NCBI GenBank assembly: GCA_030587605.1
Contig: JAUQYT010000252.1
Coordinates: 1-14,030, forward strand
Reading direction: 5' to 3'
DNA: 14,030 nucleotides
Source: Candidatus Njordarchaeum guaymasense
GTDB taxonomy: Archaea; Asgardarchaeota; Njordarchaeia; Njordarchaeales; Njordarchaeaceae
Positions 7,667-13,995 of the stretch are shown here, one piece after another; the first letter of the stretch is position 1, and the number at the start of each line of letters is the position of its first letter. The translations under genes and the position numbers were made by a program. The notes below the pieces were generated by a model, which did not search any database, was not told where the DNA came from, and was given only the letters and a program-made list of their open reading frames with translations.

Positions 7667-7719
7667 CTATTCCTCCTTCTGTTCGTGATTTTGTTAGGTA
7701 CTACGTCACCTTGTGACTA

Positions 7720-7734
7720 TTAAGTAATAAAAAT
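7720..7734 (-). promoter_or_regulatory. Candidate selD promoter (TATA box)
   Basis: The minus strand reads AATTTTTATTACTTAA, an AT-rich box about 50 nt before the GGAGG ribosome-binding site. Transcription would start near 7700. It is divergent from the nuoA-side promoter at 7851-7860. Confidence 0.4.
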
Positions 7735-7755
7735 TATGACGCTTGGAAAGACCAT

Positions 7756-7768
7756 CGGAATACTTCCG
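7756..7768. promoter_or_regulatory. Short palindrome in the divergent promoter region
   Basis: CGGAA-TAC-TTCCG is a perfect 5-bp inverted repeat lying between the two divergent TATA boxes, and CTCTAGAG (7810-7817) is a second short palindrome. Either could bind a regulator shared by selD and the hydrogenase genes, but such short palindromes also arise by chance. The rest of 7682-7850 shows no gene. Confidence 0.2.
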
Positions 7769-7850
7769 GAGTTCTGATGTGGGGACCTGCTTCGTTTCGG
7801 CGCTAGAACCTCTAGAGATGTCATTCTCGAAGTTTGTGTGAAGCGTAAGC

Positions 7851-7860
7851 TTATTATATT
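7851..7860 (+). promoter_or_regulatory. Candidate promoter of the NuoA-like gene (TATA box)
   Basis: TTATTATATT, preceded by purine-rich AAGCGTAAGC as a possible BRE, lies about 55-60 nt before the start of the NuoA-like gene. This fits a transcription start near 7880-7885 and a leader of about 30-40 nt. Confidence 0.5.
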
Positions 7861-7912
7861 TGGAGAAAATCTCACACTACACATAGTGATAGTAGACAAG
7901 TGTTAGAGAGGT

Positions 7913-8281
7913 TTGGTGTCCTTGACTGAGATTCTCGGCATTCCTATCATAGCATTTCTTCTTTGTCTCATGTTTGCACTTTTCCTCTACTGGGTGGGAC
8001 GTAGGATGGCCCCTGCAGGGAAGAAGACTAAAGACAAGGAGGCTAGTTACGCCTGTGGCGAAGACGTACCTGCAGGTAATGTTCAGTTTTATGTTCACAG
8101 GTTTTACTACGCGATTTTCTTCGTTATCTTCGAAGCAGCAGCGTTCATGATATTCACAGGTATTGCTGGTGGTTCCATTACGCCAGTAGGTTTGATGCTC
8201 ATGGTTCTCTACACAGTTCTGTTGTTCGTAGCGGTAGTCGCCGTCCCCATCTGGAGAGCTGGCGAAGAAAAGGAGTGGTAG
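7913..8281 (+). CDS. NuoA-like membrane subunit
   Basis: About 120 residues with three predicted helices. The signature after helix 1, YACGEDVPAGNVQFYVHRFYY followed by AIFFVIFEAAAFMIF, matches NuoA (YECGxxPxG ... RFYLxAxxFxxFDxE). The Cys loop of NuoA lies near the quinone-site/Q-module junction in complex I; here it would contact the hydrogenase module. Three alternative starts lie close together (TTG 7913, GTG 7916, TTG 7922). AGAGAGG ends at 7911, so TTG 7922 gives the 10-nt spacing seen at other genes here. A 200-nt gap with its own TATA box separates it from the NuoB-like gene. Confident as a NuoA homologue. Confidence 0.85.
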   Translation: MVSLTEILGIPIIAFLLCLMFALFLYWVGRRMAPAGKKTKDKEASYACGEDVPAGNVQFYVHRFYYAIFFVIFEAAAFMIFTGIAGGSITPVGLMLMVLYTVLLFVAVVAVPIWRAGEEKEW

Positions 8282-8372
8282 AAACTGCATCGAAAGAGAA
8301 GAGTCTTCCCCAAGAGAGTGTCGCTACTGATATAATCAGCAACATGATTGATGTAAGAAGAACAGTGACAGG

Positions 8373-8383
8373 AATAAATATAT
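8373..8383 (+). promoter_or_regulatory. Candidate internal promoter before the NuoB-like gene
   Basis: AATAAATATAT is a strong archaeal TATA match about 100 nt before the NuoB-like ATG and well after the NuoA-like stop. It suggests that the B-C-D genes can be transcribed independently of the NuoA-like gene, with a leader of roughly 75 nt. Confidence 0.5.
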
Positions 8384-8401
8384 GGGGCACTAACAGTCAA
8401 A

Positions 8402-8429
8402 CGGCAAGAATTCAGTCAAGCCCTTGCCG
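8402..8429 (+). repeat. Inverted repeat in the leader of the NuoB-like gene
   Basis: CGGCAAG (8402-8408) and CTTGCCG (8423-8429) form a perfect 7-bp stem around a 14-nt loop. It lies just downstream of the expected transcription start, about 50 nt before the ATG. It could be an operator or a 5'-end RNA hairpin. Confidence 0.4.
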
Positions 8430-8480
8430 GTCTAAGTCAGGAAACTCATCTGCTGAGTAACCTCTTGGAAGTGAGAATCT

Positions 8481-8912
8481 ATGGTAGGACAGAAGCTTAT
8501 TAAATGGGCCAGGACAAGGTCCCCGTGGCTTCTTCACTTTAATAGTGGGTCATGTAACGGGTGCGACATTGAAATTGTAGCAGCCTTGACTCCGCGCTAC
8601 GACCTGGAGCGGTTCGGTGCCATAGTGAAGGGGTCTCCTAGGCATGCAGATGTGCTAGTAGCAACCGGACCTATAACGCGCCAAACTGCCGCTCGACTCA
8701 AGAGAGTCTATGAGCAAATGCCTGAACCGAAATTCGTGGTTGCTGTTGGTACATGTGCCACCTCTGGCGGCGTATTCTCAGGCCTCTATAATGTTCTCGG
8801 TGGCATAGACCAAGTGGTACCAGTCGATGCCTATATTCCAGGATGCGCTGCAAAGCCTGAAGCTATTATAGACGGCGTAGCTAAGCTTCTAGCTAAACTC
8901 AGGGGCACTTAG
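8481..8912 (+). CDS. Group 4 [NiFe] hydrogenase small subunit (NuoB/MbhJ/EchC-like)
   Basis: 143 residues. It carries the proximal [4Fe-4S] cluster next to the NiFe site. Four ligand cysteines are visible: Cys25 and Cys28 in GSCNGCDIEI, Cys92 in VGTCATSGG, and Cys122 in PGCAAKPEAI. In complex I NuoB the first pair is a tandem Cys-Cys; the CxxC spacing here is the form seen in group 4 hydrogenases. The ATG at 8481 has GGAAGTGA about 8 nt upstream. The gene is followed after 20 nt by the NuoC-like gene. It is peripheral, on the cytoplasmic face, and transfers electrons between ferredoxin-linked clusters and the NiFe centre. Confidence 0.92.
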   Translation: MVGQKLIKWARTRSPWLLHFNSGSCNGCDIEIVAALTPRYDLERFGAIVKGSPRHADVLVATGPITRQTAARLKRVYEQMPEPKFVVAVGTCATSGGVFSGLYNVLGGIDQVVPVDAYIPGCAAKPEAIIDGVAKLLAKLRGT

Positions 8913-8932
8913 ACGAGGAGGGCTGAACAATA

Positions 8933-9463
8933 ATGAGTGAAGAGAAAAAAGCTCCGACCGTAGAAAAGAAAGCGCCACCCCAAAAAACTGAACCCCAGAA
9001 AATCGAATCCCAGAAGATTGAAGCTGAAAACTCTATGGTCGAAGAGATCAAGAAGTTTCTCGGCGGGGACCTCATCGAAGCCAAGGTTCAGAGGCCCAAG
9101 AGAATCTATTTGAAAGTTAAGCCCGGGGCTCATCGGAAGGCCATTCAGTACATGAAGGATAACTGGGGATTATACCATATTTCAACCATATCGGGACTTG
9201 ACCTTGGCGACAACTTGGAAGTGGTCTTCCATCTGAATGCAAAGAATGTCGTAGTTAATGTCAGGGCCGAGGTTCCCCGGAATAAGCCAAAAATAGAGAC
9301 GATAACAGACCTTCTGCCCGGTTCAAACTTGTATGAAAGAGAGGTTCATGATCTATTCGGAATTGAGTTCAAAGGTCACCCGAATCTTGAGAGACTTGAA
9401 CTGCCGGAAGACTGGCCTAAAGGAGTTTATCCACTCCGCAAGGACTGGAAGGCTCCTGATTGA
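8933..9463 (+). CDS. NuoC-like subunit (30-kDa type) of the hydrogenase
   Basis: 176 residues. The C-terminal half has the 30-kDa subunit signature: YEREVHDLFGIEFKGHPNLE followed by LPEDWPKGVYPLRKDW. The N-terminal roughly 35 residues are low in complexity, rich in Lys, Glu, Pro and Gln, and contain repeats of the type QKTEP/QKIES/QKIEAE. This is not part of the family core and looks like a flexible, soluble tail. The ATG at 8933 follows GAGGAGGG by about 9 nt. The family has a structural role, supporting the large subunit; it has no cofactor. It stands between the small and large subunit genes, as in complex I and energy-converting hydrogenases. Confidence 0.92.
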   Translation: MSEEKKAPTVEKKAPPQKTEPQKIESQKIEAENSMVEEIKKFLGGDLIEAKVQRPKRIYLKVKPGAHRKAIQYMKDNWGLYHISTISGLDLGDNLEVVFHLNAKNVVVNVRAEVPRNKPKIETITDLLPGSNLYEREVHDLFGIEFKGHPNLERLELPEDWPKGVYPLRKDWKAPD

Positions 9464-9539
9464 AACAAACATCAAGTAGACACAAGGAGTTAAAAAGAAG
9501 AGACAATCTGGAAGATTAGGAAAGTAAGACTTGTTGTTT

Positions 9540-10751
9540 ATGGAGGGAGAAAGTAAATTGGTTTCGACTTTCAAAGTTCCCATTGGACCCCAACACCCAG
9601 CCTTGAAGGAGCCCTCTAACTTCACGTTCGACGTTGAAGGGGAATACGTTGTAAACGTCACTCCTAGAGTAGGCTACAATCATAGGGGTATAGAGAAAGC
9701 TTGTGAGAACAGAACCTATCTTCAGGATATCTATCTCATCGAGAGGATCTGTGGGATATGTTCACACGCTCATACCACCACTTTCTGTCAAGCGGTGGAG
9801 GAATGCGGAGGAATCCAAGCCCCTCCCAGAGGAATTTACCTAAGAACACTGGTTGCAGAGCTAAACAGGATCCACAGCCACCTACTTTGGCTAGGTGTGG
9901 CTGGACACGAAGTCGGATGGGACACACTCCTGATGTACGTCTGGAGAGACAGGGAAGTCGTAATGGAAATATTGGAAATGCTGACAGGCAACCGCGTTAA
10001 TTACGCCATTAACACGATCGGCGGTGTGCGCAGAGATATTACCCCAGAACAGGCGCGGAAACTGACTAAGGTGCTCAATATACTTGAGGATAGAACAAAA
10101 CACTATAGGAATCTATGTCTGAGTGAGAAGACACTGCTCTCCAGGGCAATCGGCGTAGGGGTACTAAAGCCGAATGTTGCAAGATCTCTCTGCGCTGTGG
10201 GTCCAACCCTGAGAGCCAGTGGGATAAAATCGGACGTAAGGCGTGACGATCCATACGCTGCCTACGATGTGACACCGTTTGAAGTCATCACGAGTGACAT
10301 GTGCGACGTAGCTGGAAGAGTTGTTGTCAGAGTAGATGAAACACTGCAATCCGTAAACATATGTAAGTGGCTCCTTGAGAATCTCCCCTCAGGGGATATT
10401 AGAACGAAGCTCACTAGGAGGATACCTCCCAACGAAGTCGTTAGCAGGGTTGAAGCACCACGAGGCGAGTTGATCCACTTCGTGAGGTCAAACGGGACAG
10501 ACAAGCCTGACAGAGTCAAAGTGAGAGCTCCCACACTAGGAAACATACTTAGCTTATGTGAGATGTTGAAGGGAGGGTATATCGCAGACATACCAATAGT
10601 ACTAGCGGCAATAGACCCGTGTTTCAGCTGCACTGACAGAATGCTGTTCGTAGATAGTAAGACTGACAAGAACTGGATTTGGAGCAGCGATGACTTGAGG
10701 AGATACTCGACTAAGTTCTACGCGAATGAACCCCTGCCCGGAAGACGTTAG
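9540..10751 (+). CDS. Group 4 [NiFe] hydrogenase large subunit (NuoD/HycE-like)
   Basis: 403 residues from ATG 9540. It holds the NiFe active site. Both motifs are complete: Cys71 and Cys74 in ERICGICSHAH, and Cys361 and Cys364 in IDPCFSCTDR. Complex I NuoD has lost these cysteines, so this should be an active H2-evolving or H2-oxidising enzyme. A 36-residue tail follows Arg367 (MLFVD...), resembling the HycE extension that a maturation protease removes. The N-terminus has the usual PIGPQHPALKEP. The start is uncertain: TTG 9531, ATG 9540 and TTG 9558 are in frame, and GGAGGG (9542-9547), 10 nt before TTG 9558, favours the last. No protease or Hyp maturation gene lies in the window. The gene ends the B-C-D unit. 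Confidence 0.93.
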   Translation: MEGESKLVSTFKVPIGPQHPALKEPSNFTFDVEGEYVVNVTPRVGYNHRGIEKACENRTYLQDIYLIERICGICSHAHTTTFCQAVEECGGIQAPPRGIYLRTLVAELNRIHSHLLWLGVAGHEVGWDTLLMYVWRDREVVMEILEMLTGNRVNYAINTIGGVRRDITPEQARKLTKVLNILEDRTKHYRNLCLSEKTLLSRAIGVGVLKPNVARSLCAVGPTLRASGIKSDVRRDDPYAAYDVTPFEVITSDMCDVAGRVVVRVDETLQSVNICKWLLENLPSGDIRTKLTRRIPPNEVVSRVEAPRGELIHFVRSNGTDKPDRVKVRAPTLGNILSLCEMLKGGYIADIPIVLAAIDPCFSCTDRMLFVDSKTDKNWIWSSDDLRRYSTKFYANEPLPGRR

Positions 10752-10781
10752 CGCAACGTTCCCTGAAAGTTTAAAATGCCA

Positions 10782-10810
10782 CTTTTTTCCTTTCGTACTT
10801 TCTCGCTTTT
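10782..10810 (+). terminator. U-rich terminator after the hydrogenase large subunit gene
   Basis: About 30 nt after the stop, the plus strand becomes pyrimidine-rich with T-runs (ACTTTTTTCC, then CGCTTTT). No strong hairpin is seen. It separates the hydrogenase genes from the acyl-CoA dehydrogenase. The remaining sequence to 10960 shows no convincing gene. Confidence 0.45.
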
Positions 10811-10966
10811 GACATGACAGACTCGCCTTCAAGATGGTCATTCTAGATTATACTTGAGGGGATCACGTTCTTTTCCACAGTCGATTTCTTACAGGCAACT
10901 TAGGGTTCCGTTAGCATCCCAGTACGTTGGACATGCGAGGAGGGGCTGTGAGAACTCGCAAATCTC

Positions 10967-10974
10967 TTTATAAG
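10967..10974 (+). promoter_or_regulatory. Candidate promoter of the acyl-CoA dehydrogenase gene
   Basis: TTTATAAG within CTCTTTATAAGAG is a good archaeal TATA box. A start about 25 nt downstream gives a leader of about 50 nt to ATG 11047. It lies inside the longer open frame that begins at 10927, which argues against that upstream start. Confidence 0.5.
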
Positions 10975-11046
10975 AGAGGCAGTCTGATCAAAATAGAAGA
11001 ACCTGTGCCCAGCGATTCGTCAATAGCTTGTGAGGTGAAGCGAAAA

Positions 11047-12180
11047 ATGGATTTCGGTTTTAGTGAAGAGCAGAAGATGATGCGCGATATGGTCCGAGAA
11101 TTCGCGCAGAAGGAGATTTACCCAAAGGCTGCTGAGACTGATTCAACAGGCTCATTTCCAAGGGAGAACCTCAGGAAACTCGCTGCAAAAGGATTAATGG
11201 GAGTCTCCTTCCCCACCGAGTTTGGGGGAGCAGGAGTGGATTACTTGAGCACGGCTATAGTGGTTGAAGAGTTATCATACGCCTGTGCTACGACTGGGTT
11301 CGTAGTGTCTGTTCACACATTAGCTGCAGCGAACCCGATCCATCTCTTTGGAACGAATGAACAGAAAAGGAAGTACCTCACTCCGCTTGCCAGTGGACAA
11401 AAGATCGGCGCAATAGGATACACCGAGCCTGGTGCTGGTTCCGACGCGGTTGCAATACAGACCAAGGCGGCTCTGCGTGGAGCGAAATACTTCATTAATG
11501 GGACTAAGAATTTCATAACGAATACTAAGGAAGCTGACATCTACCTGGTCTTCGCAACGGTTGATCCAGAGAAGAAGCATAAGGGCATACAGGCTTTCAT
11601 CGTTGAAAAGGGAACTCCGGGATTCTCCTTTGGCAAGATTGAGGACAAGATGGGAGTTCGTGGTTGCTCCACTGGAGAGTTGATATTCAGAGACTGTGAA
11701 GTGTCTAAGGAGAACCTGCTCAGCCCAGATGGTTTTAGGGTTGCCATGACGGCTTTTGAAGGCGGGAGAGTTGGTGTAGCAGCTATGGCCGTAGGAATAG
11801 CGAGAGCAGCTCTAGATAAGGCTAAGAAATACGCTAAGGAGAGAGTCCAGTTTGGGCAGCCAATTGCTAAGCAAGAGGCAATACAGTTTATGGTAGCTGA
11901 TATGGCTACCGAGATCGACGCGGCGCGGCTCTTAACCTACAAGGCGGCGTGGTTCATGGACAAAGGCGAACGATTCACCACGGAGGCGGCTATGGCAAAG
12001 GTCTTCGCGGCTGAGACAGCCATGCGAGTGACAACCAAGGCTGTTCAGATCCACGGAGGATACGGGTACTGCAAGGACTATGAAGTCGAAAGACACATGC
12101 GCGACGCAAAGATGACTGAGATCGCTGAAGGAACCTCGGAAATTCAGCGATTGATAATCTCCCGAGCGGAGCTAGGCTGA
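11047..12180 (+). CDS. Acyl-CoA dehydrogenase
   Basis: 377 residues, the usual length of short-chain acyl-CoA/butyryl-CoA dehydrogenases. FAD-dependent, it oxidises acyl-CoA to the 2-enoyl-CoA, normally passing electrons to ETF. It has YTEPGAGSDA and GTKNFITN (FAD and substrate contacts), RVQFGQPIAKQEAIQ, and QIHGGYGY. The catalytic base is probably Glu361 in EGTSEIQRLI, the position used by SCAD/BCAD. The open frame extends to TTG 10927, but the extra 40 residues are unlike the family and include a TATA box. ATG 11047 has GAGGTGA 8-9 nt upstream and begins with the typical MDFGFSEEQKMMRD. No ETF genes are adjacent. The substrate chain length cannot be told from sequence. Confidence 0.92.
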   Translation: MDFGFSEEQKMMRDMVREFAQKEIYPKAAETDSTGSFPRENLRKLAAKGLMGVSFPTEFGGAGVDYLSTAIVVEELSYACATTGFVVSVHTLAAANPIHLFGTNEQKRKYLTPLASGQKIGAIGYTEPGAGSDAVAIQTKAALRGAKYFINGTKNFITNTKEADIYLVFATVDPEKKHKGIQAFIVEKGTPGFSFGKIEDKMGVRGCSTGELIFRDCEVSKENLLSPDGFRVAMTAFEGGRVGVAAMAVGIARAALDKAKKYAKERVQFGQPIAKQEAIQFMVADMATEIDAARLLTYKAAWFMDKGERFTTEAAMAKVFAAETAMRVTTKAVQIHGGYGYCKDYEVERHMRDAKMTEIAEGTSEIQRLIISRAELG

Positions 12181-12261
12181 TGTAAGTCCTTGGGGATTGG
12201 AAAAATCGTCGTGCTACTCTACTATGTCTCTTTCCTCTCTGTAATGAAAAGGTAGGTTGGG
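12181..12261. terminator. Convergent intergenic region with weak termination signals
   Basis: Acyl-CoA dehydrogenase (plus) and the DUF35 gene (minus) end 81 nt apart. The plus strand has a pyrimidine tract at 12226-12240, and the minus strand has a T5 run opposite 12201-12205. These are likely termination sites for the two convergent genes. No hairpin is obvious. Confidence 0.3.
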
Positions 12262-12660
12262 TTAAGAAGCTGGGTGGAATGCTAAAACAGCTTTCTCGCC
12301 CTTAATTATGAAGTCGGCTTTCATAGGAGACTTCAACTTTATTAAATCTGGTTTGGTGGGGTCAATGCCTGTAATTCTGCAGGACACCTTAGGTCCCTCG
12401 TCGAGTTCGACTACCCCAACTATGTAGGGGGTTTCGCTAGCCAATTCTGAAGGTCCTACATGCACGACGGTGAAGGTGGCAAGCTTGCCGTCGCCTTTCA
12501 ACTCTACCCATGAGAGTTTTGTCGATCCACAATAGGGACACATAGGTCTGGGTGGCGTGAAGAGTTTGTTGCATTTTGAGCATTTTACCCCCATCAGCTT
12601 CTTCTTCCCCAAGAAGTCATAGAACGATTTTACTGAGAAGCTTGGTTGTGATTCAGCCAT
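12262..12660 (-). CDS. DUF35 Zn-ribbon/OB-fold protein, thiolase partner
   Basis: 132 residues. An N-terminal helix is followed by a rubredoxin-like Zn ribbon with Cys27, Cys30, Cys41 and Cys44 (KCSKC ... MCPYCG), then an OB-fold ending in the typical ADFIIKGEKAVLAF. In archaea, DUF35 proteins bind SCP2-type thiolases. In the thiolase/HMG-CoA synthase complex the OB-fold protein helps pass the acyl-CoA intermediate between the enzymes. Here it follows the thiolase gene by 27 nt on the same strand, with TGGAGG 10 nt before the ATG, so the two form an operon. No HMG-CoA synthase gene is seen in the window, so the pathway (mevalonate or beta-oxidation/ketothiolase) stays open. Confidence 0.93.
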   Translation of the reverse strand: MAESQPSFSVKSFYDFLGKKKLMGVKCSKCNKLFTPPRPMCPYCGSTKLSWVELKGDGKLATFTVVHVGPSELASETPYIVGVVELDEGPKVSCRITGIDPTKPDLIKLKSPMKADFIIKGEKAVLAFHPAS

Positions 12661-12687
12661 AAACTTCGAGCCTCCATTTTCTCATTG

Positions 12688-13929
12688 TCATGGTTTAGTT
12701 CTTGAGAAGATGTGGACAACGGCTGTGCTTCCGCTTCCACCGACGTTATGCGTTAAGGTTAGTTCCACATCGGGTACTTGCCGCCCACCTGCTGCTCCTC
12801 GTAGTTGTTCAAATTGCTCGTAGATTTGAGCAACGCCTGACGCGCCGACAGGGTGTCCTTTACATTTTAGCCCGCCCGAAGTGTTGATGGGTTTGTCGCC
12901 TTCTCTGGCTGTTCGTCCCTCAGCTGCGGCTTTTCCACCTTCTCCTTTCTGGAAGAATCCTAGGTCCTCTGTCGCGATCACTTCAGCTATGGTGAAACAA
13001 TCATGGACTTCCGCTATTTGGATATCCTCTGGGGTTACCCCCGCCATCTTGTATGCCTGTTTGCTGGCTTCGACTGCTGATGGAAGTGTGGTGAAGTCTT
13101 GGCGGTCGTGCAGTCCTATTGACGCTGAACCTTGCCCGGTTCCGATGACGTATACTGGTGTGTCTGTGAATTCCTTCGCTCTTTCCGCTGCTACCAAGAT
13201 CGTTGCGGCGGCCCCATCTGAGATCGGGCTGCAGTCAAACAGTCTCAAAGGCCAAGCAACTACGGGGTTGGACTTGGGATCGGTTAGGAACTGCATTACG
13301 TCGGTGAAACCTTTGCCTTTGGCGATGTCTTCAATTGACTTATTGAACTGTGCTAAGGGGTTTAGTGAGCCATTTCTGTGATCTTTGAGGCTGATCTTGG
13401 CCAGCATCTCCCACTTCGTGCCGTACTTCTTCATGTGTGCGACGGCCATCTCCGCGTAGAGTCCAGGGAACGTTGCACCCGGGATCGCTTCATAGAAAAC
13501 ATCGCTTGCACAGGCCAGTGCATCCGTTACGGCCGGTGTTGGTAACGTAGTCATCTTCTCATAGCCGCCCACGCAAACTACGTCGTATAGCCCAGAGGCT
13601 ATTGCCATGACTCCCGTTCGGAAAGCTAAACCTCCCGAGGCGCATGCGCCTTCAACCCTTGTCGCTGGCGCTGGGCAGAGCCCAACCCAATCCGTCATGA
13701 TTGGGGCCGTGTGACCTTGGTGTTCGAACAGATCGCTCGTGAAGTTTCCGAGAAACAGTGCTTGGATCATCTTCTTCTCAAAGTTGCGATCAACTGAAGC
13801 CAGTGCCCTCCAGAACGCATCAACAAAAAGCTCCCTAGAAGACAAATCCGCGTGGCGACCGAATTTTGTCATGCCCGCTCCTACAACAGCAACGCCCCGA
13901 TCTAGTTTCATTTGAACATCAAACCTCAC
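12688..13929 (-). CDS. Thiolase (acetyl-CoA acetyltransferase, SCP2-type archaeal family)
   Basis: 413 residues from GTG 13929, or 407 from ATG 13911. It begins with the typical VAVVGAGMTKFGRH. Counting from the GTG, the nucleophile is Cys96 (VEGACASGG), His309 sits in VHDCFTIAE, and the GHP motif has His359 (GGLKCKGHPVGASG). The reaction is thiolytic cleavage or Claisen condensation of acyl-CoAs. GAGG at 13924-13927 lies 12 nt before ATG 13911 and overlaps the GTG, which slightly favours the ATG. Together with the DUF35 partner and the nearby acyl-CoA dehydrogenase it could act in beta-oxidation or butyrate-type metabolism, or supply acetoacetyl-CoA for mevalonate. Sequence alone does not decide the direction. 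Confidence 0.92.
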   Translation of the reverse strand: MRFDVQMKLDRGVAVVGAGMTKFGRHADLSSRELFVDAFWRALASVDRNFEKKMIQALFLGNFTSDLFEHQGHTAPIMTDWVGLCPAPATRVEGACASGGLAFRTGVMAIASGLYDVVCVGGYEKMTTLPTPAVTDALACASDVFYEAIPGATFPGLYAEMAVAHMKKYGTKWEMLAKISLKDHRNGSLNPLAQFNKSIEDIAKGKGFTDVMQFLTDPKSNPVVAWPLRLFDCSPISDGAAATILVAAERAKEFTDTPVYVIGTGQGSASIGLHDRQDFTTLPSAVEASKQAYKMAGVTPEDIQIAEVHDCFTIAEVIATEDLGFFQKGEGGKAAAEGRTAREGDKPINTSGGLKCKGHPVGASGVAQIYEQFEQLRGAAGGRQVPDVELTLTHNVGGSGSTAVVHIFSRTKP

Positions 13930-13985
13930 AAATGTACGATACTTGATTCTCGTTGAATTTGACGAATATTTGGAGCTAAATAAGT

Positions 13986-13995
13986 CTATTTAAAG
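13986..13995 (-). promoter_or_regulatory. Candidate promoter of the thiolase-DUF35 operon
   Basis: The minus strand reads CTTTAAATAG, an archaeal TATA-type box about 60 nt before GTG 13929 and 75 nt before ATG 13911. No gene is visible between it and the right edge of the window. Confidence 0.5.

Noticed and set aside
7877..8290. 137-codon minus-strand ORF opposite the NuoA-like gene
   Set aside because: Its composition is unlike a folded protein (rich in Cys, His, Tyr and Asn) and it lies opposite a clear NuoA homologue.
8275..8460. 61-codon plus-strand ORF between the NuoA- and NuoB-like genes
   Set aside because: It starts inside the NuoA-like gene, has no recognisable sequence features, and covers the TATA box and leader hairpin of the next gene.
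10927..11046. 40-residue N-terminal extension of the acyl-CoA dehydrogenase
   Set aside because: It is unlike the family, contains a TATA box, and the ATG at 11047 has its own Shine-Dalgarno and the typical family N-terminus.
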